Under the pieces are notes generated by a model. The model was given only the letters and a program-made list of their open reading frames with translations, was not told the DNA's origin and did no database searches. From assembly GCA_964017235.1 (NCBI GenBank), contig OZ024938.1:10159454-10223453 (forward strand): a stretch of DNA of 64,000 nucleotides, in the 5' to 3' direction. Below are positions 37,291 to 50,128 of the stretch, in pieces. Within the stretch, counting starts at the first letter, position 1. Each line of letters begins with the position of its first letter. Both the position numbers and the translations under genes were made by a program. This stretch comes from Sabellastarte sp. h YS-2021. Its lineage: Eukaryota; Annelida; Polychaeta; Sabellida; Sabellidae.

Positions 37291-37376
37291 ATATTGAAGA
37301 GCAAAAAAATTCATTAGGACTTGTGATTTACCAAAAATGTGTAACTGTAGTAGTTTCAGAGAAAACTGCGTGACAC

Positions 37377-37431
37377 ACGCACGCACGCACGCACGCACAC
37401 ACGCACGCACGCACGCACGTACACACGCACA
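37377..37431 (+). repeat. (ACGC)n microsatellite
   Basis: Alternating CACGCACGC and CACACGC steps immediately before the right hairpin of the 8.45-kb element. It occupies the place of the GAC-rich repeat in the other elements. Confidence 0.95.
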
Positions 37432-37474
37432 TGGTGCAAATTATGATCTCCCTCCGGCGAGCCGGGCGGGAGAT

Positions 37475-40079
37475 AAAAAATCAACAACTAATGGTTGTAT
37501 TTAATTGCCTTGCTTAAATCATTTCCTTCCAATAAAACAGCACTAAACACAACTAGTGATAATATTTGAACATTATCTTTTATATATTATTTTTCTTCAT
37601 TTACTCAAGTTCAAATTATGCAAGGTGCAGATCCTAAAGCTAGCTTTTTCACATTGGATGAATCACTTATTCATCTGTTCATATTATGTCATTTTCTCAG
37701 CTCTTTATCAGCTGGATCTGTCACAGAGTTTAATTCTGTATAGGTTGTATGATACATCATGAAAGTGGAACCGAAGTATACACAATTAAATTTATGTGAT
37801 CAAGTGATACTCTGCTGCAAACAACAGCAAGGTTTGTTGACAGTTTGGAACATAGTAATCTGCAGCTATCTGGGTCAATGGGTCCTTTCAGAGGACAAGG
37901 ATGCCAGTAAGATAACCTTGTTCTAAAAAGGAAACCTGCTAATTAAATTTCAGATGTATTTCAATGGTCACAATTTTATACTGCATAACAAGTTATAGAA
38001 AAACTTTCATTTGTTTCAGAACAAACTTATGGTTAGCTGATTAAATTAGCTGGGCTAAAAAATAATGAGAAAAATTATTTTTCAAATAGGAAAAGAATTA
38101 AAGATTAAATTTAAATGTAAGTTGGCCTTAAAGTTAAATCAAGGTCCTGACTAATTGTATTTAAGGATAAAATCTGGTAACTTCACACACTAGATATCCA
38201 ATTTCAGGGGCATAAATTACACCTAGCAATTTAATAGATTTGTGTCACTAGATAGTAATATATTCTCTCCTAAATGCAAAATATAAAACTGCAGCAATAA
38301 TTAGTTGGATTTTGATCAATTTATATCTCACAATCAACCTTTATTTTCTCTATGTTTTCATTTTTTTCTTTATAGTTTAAAATGTGTAGATTAAAAACTG
38401 GAAATCAGAAAATTCACTCAGCTTTGCCTTTTTCTTTTTTTTTCACACAGGAGGCAACAAAAAATGAGAAAGGTTCCTTTAAGACTAGCACCAAAATCTA
38501 AAAATCTAATACAAGTTGCAAATGGTCTGTATATGTGTATAAAACTGTTGAATTTATTGTTAAACAATCACTAATTATGCCATTGGTGTTCAGATCTCCA
38601 AAATGAGTGCACCAAATTCATACAAAGAACAAGGACCAGATTCAGGGCTGAATTCTCGGTGCAAAAAGAGCCATCATCAGAGGACAACGGAAAGTAGGTA
38701 AACGTCGTTCATGAAGAAGAGAGTTCAGGACACAATTACATTAGCATTCAGCCTAGCCAAAGTTGACGTGTTTTACACACTGCATTAGTGTCAAGAGGTA
38801 ACCTTCTTGGATTATAAACACAAGCGATATATCTCTTTATCTTTAACATTGATCTTTAGTACAACAAATTATAAACACCAGCTTACAATGCATGTGTAAA
38901 TATAGTAATATATTTATATGCTTATATATAAAATGCATCACAGCCTCTGGATAAATAAAAGTTAATGGCGAATAAAACTATGTAAGCAAATGAATTAATG
39001 GTCATTAGAAGACTGACAGAAGTAGACGAGGGAAAAGGGGGGACAAAAATTATACCAGGCACCAACTAGTATTGTTAAGACTCCACTTTCTGTGACTGAC
39101 TTTTATGCACTGAGGAAGTTTTGCATTAAATGGGCACCAGTTAACAGAGAATCAGGACATCGGGTGAACTTCTGCAGTACACGCAGAAAAAAGTGGGGAG
39201 GAGAAAGAGGGAGGTGTGTTGCTTGCAGGCCTATAAAATGCAAAGGAGAGTTTGGAAGATGGTGACGTAATTGCCAGCCAATCCGATCCTGGGATATTAA
39301 AATAGATTATTGGAGAAGGGAGGGCCCCAGTGTTGGTGTTTGTCTATAAAAGATTCGGGGCGAGGAGAGAGAGGGGGGGGGGGAACCACAGGGAAATGGC
39401 TGGGGAGGGGAGGGTATATAAAGATGATAAAAGAGATTTATAAAATAGTGATGATAAGTGAGTAGTGTTATACTTTTTATGAATGATGTTACCAATCATT
39501 GTGCCTGGGGTTGGCACCTGGGCAGAGCTTGCGATAATAAACATGTGACTATGTACATATAAATAGAAAGGGTTCCAGTGAACCTGTGAGACAGACAGCG
39601 GATCTGACCAACAGGAATATATATAAATCTTGAATCTGACGGATACCACATTAGAACTGTCCAGGGAGTAGGTACTTCACATATCGTCAGAGGACAACTG
39701 AAACAAGCAGATTTCATAATCTTCATTGAAAACTGACTAAATATTGGAGAAATTTATCAAAGAAATGGTTAAGTGATCATAGATTACTCAATGGTAAATT
39801 TTGTCAGTGGTGTACAACTTTTGAAAGGGAACAAAAGCTGTTTGAAGAAGTTAGAAATCCACCAGACTAGTAATACAAATCTCGTACTATTTGCCATACT
39901 CTGAAAGCAAACCCGCTTTTGAAACAGAATTTCTACTGAAACTGTGACGACAATTTTGAATATTCATTGTATAAAATCTACATCACCTTTTCTGTTAATA
40001 ATTCATACTGACGCCTTTAAAGGTAAGTTTATTCAAGATTTATAATACTTTGCATAAGAATTTCTATGTTATAAATAGT
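37475..40079. other. No recognisable gene
   Basis: Contains a G-run (39,370-39,380) and overlapping minus frames at 39,307-39,726 that resemble no family. TATAAAA-like strings near 39,230 and 39,412 are not backed by any downstream gene. Confidence 0.35.
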
Positions 40080-40122
40080 AACAAGAGCACTGGGAAAGTG
40101 CATATCTCCGTCCAGGCATGCA
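40080..40122 (+). repeat. Element left end with hairpin, truncated by a MITE
   Basis: AACAAGA, then a 5-bp stem GCACT/AGTGC with loop GGGAA, then ATATCTCCGTCC. It repeats the left-end arrangement of the elements at 29.0 and 54.2 kb with a different stem. The MITE copy begins 21 nt after the stem. Confidence 0.55.
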
Positions 40123-40346
40123 GAGTAAGAAATCTAAAATTCGCCAGGAATCTAAAATTCGTCACCTCTAAAACCTTAGTTAATTTTATGAAGAAAATGA
40201 TGTTTTGTCTTCAAATTGGTATTTTTCAGTTCAAAAAGCCTTAATTTACTATACAGTCAACAAATCTCACCACAATTCATTTATTTTATTCGTATTTTAA
40301 CATGTGGCGAATTTCAGATATGTGGTGATTTTTAGATTTCTTACTC
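40123..40346 (+). mobile_element. 225-bp MITE, copy 3
   Basis: 224 bp, same orientation as the copy at 4468. The right flank is TA; the left flank has decayed to CA. One base is lost internally. Confidence 0.9.
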
Positions 40347-40528
40347 TAATAATAAGTTAATTGGAAAATCCAGGTTTTTTATATCCAAATGGTGGTCCAG
40401 ATCAGTCTGAAAATTAAATGGAATCTAAGTCGGACCAAGAATTTCCAACCAGTAGTATTTGTGTAATCCTACAAACAAAGGCAATAGGTTTGGACTTAAA
40501 TGAAGTGCAGTAATTTTAGATTACTATA

Positions 40529-40753
40529 GAGTAAGAAATCTAAAATTCGCCACATATCTGAAATTCGCCACATGTCAAAATACTAATAAAATAAATGAAT
40601 TGTGGTGAGATTTGTTGACTGTATAGTAAATTAAGGCTTTTGGAACTGAAAAATACCAATTTTTAGACAAAAACATCATTTTCTTCATAAAATTAACTAA
40701 GGTTTTAGAGGTGGCGAATTTTAGATTCCTGGCGAATTTTAGATTTCTTACTC
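40529..40753 (-). mobile_element. 225-bp MITE, copy 4, inverted to copy 3
   Basis: Full length with TA on both sides. With copy 3 it makes a 225-bp inverted repeat with a 182-bp spacer. A transcript across both would fold into a long duplex. Confidence 0.9.
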
Positions 40754-41082
40754 TAATAATAATAATAATTAAGAATTATTAGACAGTTTCATGGAGTGCC
40801 ATTCCAAAATATATCATGTTTAAAAGGACTGTGTGAAAATAAGTACGTCTGTTTTGCATTTTTCAAATATTCTTTTGAACTAGAAATTCTTTTTCAATGA
40901 TATTCTGAAACAAGAAACAGTTTGGAGGGTTCTTATATTTTCTGGCATTAATGGTTCCACACAGCCTTGCAACCACGACAAAAAAAGAAAAAAAATCTTT
41001 CACCAAATACAGTTCTAGTTTTTTTCACTTCCTTACCCCAAATGTCTTTGCTATGTCTAACTGATCTGGCATTTATTTAAAG

Positions 41083-41561
41083 TACCGTACTTATTCATAT
41101 AAATGCCCACTCCCTATTAAACGCTCCCCCCCTTCCTCTCTACCTTTGCAAAGGTCATATTTTGGGGTTTTACATCCCCCTCAACAGCAGGCACTTTGCA
41201 ATCCCGGGATTCTGAAAAAAGACACCTTTTAGTACTTCCCCAATCGAATTACCATTAACTAGAAATGAATGCAATCGAAACAAAACATGGCAGTATTGAT
41301 TACAAACGACTTAAAATGACAAAATCTACAAAAATACTGGATAAAAGTTTAAAACCTCTACAGATTTAAGGTTTGTTTCTAACATTTGAAGTTCTCCTAC
41401 AATTTTCATACTGGCAATCACGATAAAGGCTGTAAACTGTCCATTATCGCCCACTGTCACCAGACTCAAAAGTTTGATTTTTGTACCTGTTATAATTGCC
41501 TCCCATTACTAAAAAATGCATCGCCCCCCCCCCCAAAGGCATTTATACGAATAATATGGTA
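41083..41561. mobile_element. 480-bp TIR element
   Basis: Ends TACCGTACTTATTCATATAA and (inverse of the right end) TACCATATTATTCGTATAA are followed on both sides by AATGCC and a C-rich run. TTTAAAG lies directly before the left end and two bases after the right end, a possible target duplication. A diverged half-copy is at 2709-2880. Non-coding. Confidence 0.7.
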
Positions 41562-44500
41562 TGTTTAAAGTAAAAAGAAGAATTTTGAAGTTAATCATCT
41601 GTGTCCATGACAATCAAAATATATTTCATGGGGCCTAAAAAGAAATACAACCCTGTGTGTCATTCATTTAATGTCACTGATCTGGTCAAAACTGTATGTG
41701 TCCAGAAACCTAATAGCATAAAATAAGAAATGGCTCTTTGAGAAGCTTGTGATCCCCCATTTTTACTTCAGATAAGTTAATATAAATATCTGACTACATT
41801 TACTGGTTCTCTTTTTATTGTTCTCATGAGATATGAGTCAACAGACAGGGATAATAGAGAGATGTGTTGAAGACATACTGCTTAATAACGCTTATATCAA
41901 GGGGAATCCCCTTAAGCTCAACCTGTTTCTGTACTAGCCTTGAGAGTGTATTGTGTGCAATTATAGAGGTTCCTGGATCCTATCCTATTGGTTCCTTGTT
42001 TTCTTGAAGTCAGTGATAAGTTTGTACCTTTACATATATGATAAGGCACCTACTCTCTAAGGTATTAGCTTGGCAAGGGCAACTGTAAGTTGCAAGGGGC
42101 CTGATATAGAATTAAACTATAGTGCTAGGCAGCCTTTCACCTGGTAATTCAGTGCAGTCACCTCAAACTAACACATACATAAACAATGACATCATGTCTA
42201 GCCAATCAAGCCAATAGGCTCCCTGATACAATGAAAATAACAATTTGTAAGCTATGTGCTGATTGGTCATGCAACAGGCTGTATTATTACCTTTAGCTTA
42301 TTCAAAGCGCTAAACTGAATATTGCCCTTTTAGTTTCAAGCTATTCAAAGGGCAAAACAAATGGCTTAAGTTTAAGGGCACTGACATATCTGGCTTAAGT
42401 TGTTAGTTATCATATATCAATATTTCAATATATATTGATAAAGGTGCTGATGTTTACTTATAAGTTCACCTGAACTTCTGAGATTTCTTTCAGTATTTAT
42501 TTTAAACAAAGCTATAGCACTTCTTTCTATATAATGCTGAATAAAGACCTACTGATTGATTGATTGATTGATTAATCTTAAATTATAGCTTAGATGATCT
42601 ATTTTAACAACTGATGTTTCAAAGCTGTATTGTAATGCTTTGTAGAAGTTATGACAATTGTAATTTTTTACACCAATTAAGCATATTAGTTATTGGTAAA
42701 TTAAATTTAGTTTTAAAGTGATGTATTTTACAGCATGAAATAATATTTCAATACCGATCAATACAGAAAGTCTGAAATTGAAGTTTGATAACTGTTGAAA
42801 TCCTAATTCAATTCCCACAACAGATTTGGTCAGCAGCATGGAAACAAACCCATAATGAAATAAAAATAGAATGAGTTACTCATTTTGTTGCTAAAGATAA
42901 AAGCATGCTGCACAATAAATAAACAACCTATTTTAAACTGCACCAGGAAATACCTGCCGAGAAACCTGTTGTATGCGTCTTGAGGATGGATTTCACCTGT
43001 ACATTAATTAACTAATTGCGTAAATTGAGAGGGGGGGGGGCTTTTACTGCGATATCATTGAGAGGAAACATCCATGTTTGATTGGGGTGAACTAAAATGC
43101 AGAGTTCTGGAATCTGTGAGCGGTTTCACATTGGAGACCTCCCAATCTACACATTTTTGAAACTGACCCACCACTAAGTATTGGAAAACTTAAAGGCTTA
43201 CAAAACTAAATCATTATCACAAAATTATAACATGCTGTTTTAGAAAATGTGAGGAAAAGCATTCAAATAGGACACAAACCGAGTGCAAAACTAGTGAAAC
43301 TGATACTCATAATAAAACTAATATTAAAGAAATTATTCACGAACATCCTTGTCATAAGAAAACTCCAATTAAAATATTTTTTTCTCAGGATGAAAATTCT
43401 TAGGAAAAATTCCAACAATAATAGGCCTCTGCCACTATGCTGATCGACCTTGATTGATTTTTGATCTAATTCAGAGGGAACCGGAACATTTGTAAACCCA
43501 ATCAGAACCTTCGTAGACTGTTTGGGACTGTCTCATGAATCAAGAAACTACTGCACCATGCGGGGGTGTTCACAATTATATCAAATATCGTAAATTGTTC
43601 CCAATCCTTATCAGCTCTTGTGTCCAGGAACCCATCATAAACGTTTAAGTACCTTAAACCTATTTTTAACATTTGCAAAGCAATCTTTTCCATCTTAAGT
43701 CAATCCTAGCAATTAGACAGCACTTCTTGAAGGTCTGCAAACCAACTGGACGGATCAGAAAACAATTGTAAACTTCTTGATAACCTATTGGAGATATTCT
43801 TGAACCAATCCCAGCATCACTTGGAAAAATATCGGAAGCCTACCTTTAAATACACCCTTGGATTGTAAATGGTTTTATTTTTTCCAATAAGGAGGTAGGT
43901 TTATGATCGGATGACCATAATGAAACAGCTCTAACAAGTTTATTTGTAAAAAATCAGGAGTTTTTGAAAATACCATTAAAATATACTTTTAATAGTGTTT
44001 CTCATAATTAATTACTTCCCGATGATCAACAACTAAAATAATCTACCTTTATTCTACATAGTTAATTTGTCCAATTTGTCATTTCTTCCTAATTGGAAAA
44101 ATAAATTCTCAGAAAGTTTACAGTTCTTGTTTTCAGAAATTTGTCTCATTATACTAAGAATTCTTCTGAGAAAGAGTTGCTTTTTTTCAAAAACAAAAGT
44201 GTCAGAATAAGAATTAAATTCCAAGAACCAGCATGTCAGTTGAATAAGTTAATATTTGGAAGAATGCAGTACATAGCTAGGTGAAAGGTGCTTTAGCACA
44301 ATTAGCAGAATTAGAAAATGCAGGAACAGTGAAATTGAAGTCGGCCAAAATTAAGTTTCATAAAAAAAGAAAAAAATGTTTGGTATGGAACAAAAAAGTA
44401 AATAATTTGCTGACATTTTAATACACCAATATGGCAGAATGGGAAAGGATCCATCAAACTGACCATCTCAATAACAGACGGTCTGATAACATACTGTTCT

Positions 44501-45195
44501 TCTGTTCTTATTTTGTCAATTTAAACTATTTTACTGTTAAACATTTAGCACTGTGAGTAATTAATCTGTGTCTGTAGCGTCACATATAAATCAGACCTCT
44601 GACCCAGTTATTGACGAGTCTTCAATACTGTCCTAAAATTTGCTGCGTTTTTTCCCACACGTCAATTCAAATTGAACTAATATTATAAGCATACCTTGAT
44701 CTTACAGGTTTTGGATTTCAAAACAAAACAAGCTCCAGCAACTGTTATCCTCAAAAAGCTTTTATGTATAATTACCGGTATAAAAATGTATTCTGGTGGA
44801 GAGATTTTGGAACCTTAAGTTCACAGATTTATTGCCATGCTTTAAAAGAGTACAGAAAAATGACAGGATGTACGATAGTAGATGTCTTGATTGATAAGTG
44901 CAATGACGTAAGTTCTAAACACCTATCCGACTTTCCCATAACTCTTTGACAGGGCAATGAATCGCCAATAACTGCACTATCTATGGGTGGCCTTTCTCTC
45001 GCCTTAAATACAGAGAAATATAATAGAACCAATGCAATAGAACAGCCAAATTTAGTGTATAAATCCATGCGTAATAGCATAAGTCATACAAGGTATTATT
45101 AAGAAATAGAATCTATGATGGTTGTCCATATATTGTAGGAAAGTGTGAATTTATGCAAGAAATGTTATAACATTTTAACATATGTCCATAGCTAT
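41562..45195. other. No recognisable gene; short TTGA microsatellite
   Basis: (TGAT)n at about 42,551-42,575. Short frames at 43,249, 43,502 and 44,764 lack family resemblance, conserved motifs or matching splice sites. Confidence 0.35.
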
Positions 45196-45330
45196 CTATC
45201 TATATATCTATATATCTACCACTGTGGCCTAGCAGGTAACACACTTGCCTAGGAAGGCAAAGCACCTGGGTTCAATCCCAGGTACAGACAGATACATAGT
45301 GGCTCAGATGACCACTTAAAATGGTGATCC
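45196..45330 (+). repeat. tRNA-derived SINE with TATC microsatellite in front
   Basis: The A box TGGCCTAGCAGG fits the consensus fully. The B box GGTTCAATCCC is also a full match, at tRNA-like spacing. CACCTGGG/CCCAGGTA resembles a retained T-arm. The body continues past the tRNA part (GGCTCAGATGACCACTTAAA), which marks it as a SINE and not a tRNA gene. The 3' border is uncertain. Confidence 0.8.
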
Positions 45331-46706
45331 TCTAATCAGTGGGTCCTATCTCCTGTGAAGGGCTGAAGGACCTCAGTGGTGTTGAAAAGATGGTGTTTCA
45401 TTTACCAGGAACATTAGGGAAAGGCTACTCTGTGTCTTGTAATGCATCTACAGATCATGGAGCTATCAGTAGTTGTACAATGAACCTGATCTATCTGGCC
45501 TCCCTGACCAGACATGTAGAACACTATATGACATTCACCTTAAAGTAAGCCTATAGGTACCTTGTACGAGCTGCTAAACACATTTTTACTGCTGTTTAAA
45601 CATTTGGATGGAATATGCTTTTTGTGTACGTATGACCATAATGCCAGACTTTATGGGCTGGGGTTAAAATTGGAAAGACAAGAGAGTAGATAAAGTTATT
45701 CACCAGAGTTGTAGTTTGTTTTATTTTTCCAAGCATTTGTTGACTTGTATAAATAAGTGATAACTGGTAACAAACCAGTTTTGATAATGCATTACAACAT
45801 GTACAAATATAAAAAAATAAAGCATAATATTAACTTTTTCCATTTTGGACAGTCTCCATGCATGTGGTAATTTTTGCAAGAAAAGGTTCAGATAGTGTGG
45901 TATTTGACCGCTTAACTGGGCTTTTATAAGCTTTTATAATATTTTGATTTGAAGACATGACAGAAACTGATATAAAAATTTAGATTTGATACAAAATGCA
46001 CAAAAATGGTTTCAAATTTATCACCTGTTGATGGTTTTCAAAACCAAAACACTTTAGAATTTCATCAAGATCTTTTTATTACTTTTACAATTATTGTGAA
46101 CACAAATAAAAAACAGACAAAATACTGCACCCAAAGTCATAACCTGCTATTGGAGGTAAACAGATAAACTGATGTTCCATTTACACAACAAATACAGAGA
46201 GGAGAAAATTATTACAATAAGGTATGGGACTATTTAAATGGCTGCATAAAAAGTTATTTTGTATAAGCTATAAGTTACATGATGTTGTAATAGTCTTTTT
46301 ATAGTCTTTTGTTTTTATCAAAACGGTTTGTGATTTTTAAGTGAAAATATTTTTTCCGCAGACACTCAGATTGTACTTGGATCTTTCACCAATGTATTCT
46401 AACTATACCGGGTTTTATTCAAAGATTTATCTTTTTTACTTTCAATTACAAAGCACTGAATGTTCAGGTCTACATAGAGGTACAGAAGAATCATATCTTG
46501 AATTTCACAAAAACTAGACTCTTTTTATGTCCAATTTTATATTGAAATAGATACACAGGGCTGGCAAAAGACAGCTTCCTACTGAAAGAACAGAATACAA
46601 AAAGTTTAAAACTGACTTAATTTTTAATCTAATTTCAACTAGACCAAGGACGCATCCGTGGCCAGATACAAGATGTATCCACCGGAAAAGGCCAACTAAC
46701 ATAGTT
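45331..46706. other. No recognisable gene
   Basis: The 69-codon frame at 45,339-45,548 starts in or near the SINE tail and is unsupported. The rest is AT-rich. Confidence 0.35.
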
Positions 46707-46747
46707 TTGAAAAATTTAATAGTAATTTAAATTTTTATTAGAAATAC

Positions 46748-46920
46748 TTACCATTTCCTAACAGTAGCTATTTGTTGGAGCCATCCAACCCAATGGCCAA
46801 CGCAGAGATGCGATTTTTAAGGTTATATAACAACCTTAATCAAGCCATTGGGTTACAGTAGTCCGTCCTCCCGCCAATTAGGTCACATGACCACATTGTT
46901 TACTTCATTATTTTTGTTGC
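46748..46920 (-). repeat. DIRS inverted terminal repeat, 3' side
   Basis: Inverse of 52,130-52,300 with very few differences. Landmarks are GGAGCCATCCAACCCAATGG, AAGGTTATATAACAACCTTA and GTCACATGACCACATTGTTT. It contains its own small palindromes (AAGGTTATATAACAACCTT, GGTCACATGACC). Confidence 0.9.
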
Positions 46921-46963
46921 AAGTAAAAGAATGACTTGCGGGGAGGCGGGAGGGAAATTTGAG

Positions 46964-47054
46964 TGTTAGGAAATGGTAAGTATTTCTAATAAAAATTTAA
47001 ATTACTATTAAATTTTTCAATTTTATAGCGAAATACCCTTACCATTTCCTAACA
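46964..47054 (-). repeat. DIRS internal complementary region
   Basis: Positions 46,964-47,020 are the inverse of the left outer end 46,707-46,763 (57 nt each). Positions 47,017-47,054 are the inverse of the right outer end 52,286-52,323 (38 nt each). The two halves overlap by TCAA. This is the DIRS template for joining the termini into a circle, kept intact although the genes are dead. Confidence 0.9.
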
Positions 47055-47829
47055 GTAGCTGAATTCAGCCTTGTAGGATGGAGGGAATTCTTTTTAAGAA
47101 AACCACTACCTAACCTACAACTAAATATCATGAGAACTTCATAATGGAATTACATGCATTAATGAACATATAACTTCCAAACATTCACAACATACAACTC
47201 CAAAAAATGGCAGTATGTAGCTGTAGTTCTCACAACTGCTGACAATGTTGGTGTTGCAAATGGATGTCATAAAGATAGCCCATCTACATTGTAACATCCG
47301 ACCCCAAAACAAGGTCAAACCAACCTGTAAGTGTCATCAGCATAATGCCAAATCCTTCCCAAGTCAGATTTAGGCAACATTGATATCTAACTACAAATAC
47401 ATCCAGCATTGCAGACATACCAGCCACAAACTGCAAATGTACCAATATAAGTATGAAACACATACTTATAAAGTAACAAAACTGTAACTGCAACTGTAGG
47501 ACCCAATTTCAAATCTGACCCTATGACAACAGAGGTTTTTCAGACAGAAATTGGTATACATACGATGCAATTTCCAATAACATGTATCAAGAAACTCATG
47601 TAAGGAAATCACCTATAAAAACTAAAGATGCAATCAAAAACATACATCAATAGTTTTCGTGACTCAATCTTGACTCAATCAAGATGAAATAGGTGCCAAA
47701 AGATAAGTCTTATTAAGAAACTTTCTTAATGGCAGTAAAAACAAAAGATTTTGTTCTATCCCAAACCTTTTGATTACCAACCCCTAACAGGACAGACAGA
47801 CCCACATTGAGTCAAACTCTTGTCCAAAA

Positions 47830-48330
47830 AGGCCAAGAGCTGGCATGACCACAGGCTTAATTGCAGTAGGCCCATCCAAAGCAAACTGGATCTGGCAATT
47901 GATGGGGCCAGAGTTACTTGTGACCAATTCTCCTTATAACTAAAGGAAGAATATGTCCAAGCATTAATGTCACTCCTTTACCATGACTCTGCAATCCACA
48001 GAGACAAAAACCACTGGCTCAGTTGCAGTAATTGCAGTAGGCCCATCTGATGCCAACTGGTTCATGGCCAAGAAGGCAGTCATTGGGCCAAAGTTACTTG
48101 TGACCCATTCTCCCTGTAACTAAGGGAAGGGTCCAAACATGAATGTCACTACTTTACCTGAAACCAAGACCAAAGACTGTCTTGAAAGGTATTAACTTCA
48201 AGAAAGCCTTCCTCACAAGATCAAAGGCTGTCTGATAAGAGTATGTAGGATCAATGACAAATTCCAAACATTGGTTTATCTCTTACTAAAAGTTGTTAAT
48301 GTCATATTTATCTCAACTTTTAGATACTTC
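47830..48330 (-). pseudogene. DIRS tyrosine recombinase remnant
   Basis: Minus-strand translation across frames gives a SDIHVW stretch where DIRS recombinases have their R-x-S-x-I-H segment, then VTSNFGPMTAFLAMNQ, like the V-T-L..FLAKNQ stretch of the family. Stops interrupt it (for example just before SDIHVW). A 171-bp direct duplication (GCAGTAGGCCCATC at 47,864 and 48,035) repeats the second segment. The family call rests on remembered motif patterns and position after RNase H. Confidence 0.5.
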
Positions 48331-49324
48331 TTGACCCTTTTGGCCCCAAACCATCCGCAATTACTGTTCTATAGCCCACAATAATGGATGGTATTAGGAT
48401 GTTTCCTTAAACTAGTATTTCAGGAAATTTGCTCCATGTGGAATGGTACCTGGCTCTCTTCACACCACTTCCCAAAAAGGAACAATTGATTCTCAGATTC
48501 TCCTTGAGGAGTGCTCCTTCATTGTTTCACCACTTCCTCTGGGAATCTTCCATAATATTCATGCCTGACTCCAGATGCCAATCATGGAAGATTCAAGTAA
48601 GCTAGATTGTTGTGAAGTCTGTTGCTGAAAAATTGAACTAACAGATTCACCCATTTAGGAGTTTTGTGGAACAGATTCACCAGACACAAAACCAAGATAT
48701 CCCTGGCCACCCAATCATGATGACTCTGCACCTGTAAGTGGTCATCTGTTGAATCACCTGAGGGATGAAGGCCACTGGACATAACTGACCAGACCCTCCC
48801 CAAAGACGTTCAATGCATCTGTTTCCCAAGACTGACTGTCTGGGACATGAGACATATACATGTTACAACACCTGCAGGACCAAGACTCTGGGCAAAAACA
48901 CATGTCTGTCCAGACCTTCACAAGAGATGTTGAAGCACCTGTTTTCAGAGCCTGACATAGGAAGCTTGTGATTCATCTTGTTGCCAAACACATCAACCAC
49001 TGATTGATGGCAGCAATGTCTAAATTGATTGAAAAACCTGAAGATTCATAGCCCCTTTGGTCTGAAAAAACTTATCTTCCTAGACAAGGAATCTGCCAGA
49101 ACATGTAGATTCCCTGGGATGTACTTCCCTGAATCTGAATCATTCTGGCATTGGACTGAACCATGATTCTACAGATCAAGGTACCTATTCCCTGAGTGGA
49201 AGCCTCCCTGGCTGTTCACATATGCAACCACTAAAGAACTGTCTGTGAAAATCAACTGATTTCAACTCAGAAGCTGATTTCTGAATCATTTTAAGGTAAC
49301 AACATAGCTTCCAGCTGTATAATG

Positions 49325-49570
49325 TTATGTTATGAGAAGTCTTGACTCTTCCTGATTCCACAGACCAATGGCTGTGGATGACTCAAGAAAGCACTCCAAC
49401 CCATTAGGGAAGCTTCTGTGAATGGAGAGAAAACTGTGCTCCTGAAGGAGTGGCGAGTCCTCCTTCAAAATTGAACTATTGGTCCACCAGTGAAGATGAT
49501 CCCTGAACCAAAGACCCAAGAAATGGGATATCCAGAGACTGAAGATATCAGCAGTGTTTCCAGATACCAT
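49325..49570 (-). pseudogene. DIRS RNase H remnant
   Basis: One open stretch with LHWWTNSSIL followed by SPLLQEHSF and GLWNQEESRL. It follows the DIRS pattern of a tryptophan-rich WW..NS..L..G.PL block ahead of the RNase H domain and a GxWs..E..hIN block. The TDAS-type catalytic segment is replaced by HRSFPNG, so it should be inactive. Confidence 0.65.
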
Positions 49571-49670
49571 TGGAATGACTTCTGTGCAGATAACTCAATG
49601 GTATAGTCTTCTCCATTGAAATCATGCTTTTAAAATGACATGAGCTTCCCTGAAGATAAGTGAGAAGCTT

Positions 49671-50128
49671 TCAACATGGTAACTGTCTTCCCAAGAAGAC
49701 AATAGATTCCTTTGAGTTGGGAAGACTAGACCTACCCTGAAGTCGAATTGTAACCAAACTTCGATTAATGGAGTTGGAAATAAATCTGATTTTTAAAAAT
49801 TTGATCCAACTCAGGCTCTCGACAAGATGCATCCCCAGTGGGTGTATCCCTGGTATTTCTGTTTTGAATATAATGTCATTAGCCAATCGTCTATATACTG
49901 GCGAATACTGATGCCTTCTGCGAGAGCCATCAGCTTCAATTCTTTTGGTGGACTCGAGAGAGAAACTGTAGTAATACTGAAGGGTAAGGCAGTGAACTGG
50001 TAGAATCTGTAACCTCCAATGAAGCGAAGATACTTGTTAGCTGAGACTACCGGTGAAGAGTGTGTACCCATAAGGTCGAGTGACGTCATCCACTCGCCTT
50101 TTGTAGACGAATTCCAAATATTAAACAT
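49671..50128 (-). pseudogene. DIRS reverse transcriptase remnant
   Basis: The first 105 codons (50,128-49,811) carry the palm domain: SLDL (motif A) at residues 16-19, KYLRF, YQFTALPF at 43-50 and the catalytic YIDDW at 78-82. After YIDDW the frame shifts and continues at 49,886 with LVESLSWI and the thumb-like part up to 49,671. The residues after SLDL that normally read D-A-Y are lost, and the frameshift makes the domain non-functional. This is the strongest protein evidence for the element class. Confidence 0.85.

Larger units (their letters stand above)
29022..37474 (+). mobile_element. 8.45-kb hairpin-ended element made of tandem arrays
   Basis: Left end: AACAAGA, a hairpin (CCAC/GTGG, 4-nt loop), then ATCTCCCGCC. 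Right end: an ACGC microsatellite, then a hairpin with 7-bp outer stem ATCTCCC/GGGAGAT whose outer arm GGCGGGAGAT is the inverse of the left ATCTCCCGCC. Between them lie 151-, 133- and 166-bp arrays and almost nothing else. No coding capacity. Borders fall in A-runs, so a target duplication cannot be judged. It must rely on proteins made elsewhere if it moves at all. Confidence 0.75.

Noticed and set aside
45219-45290. tRNA gene
   Set aside because: A and B boxes are perfect, but the acceptor stem is not closed and SINE body sequence follows directly.
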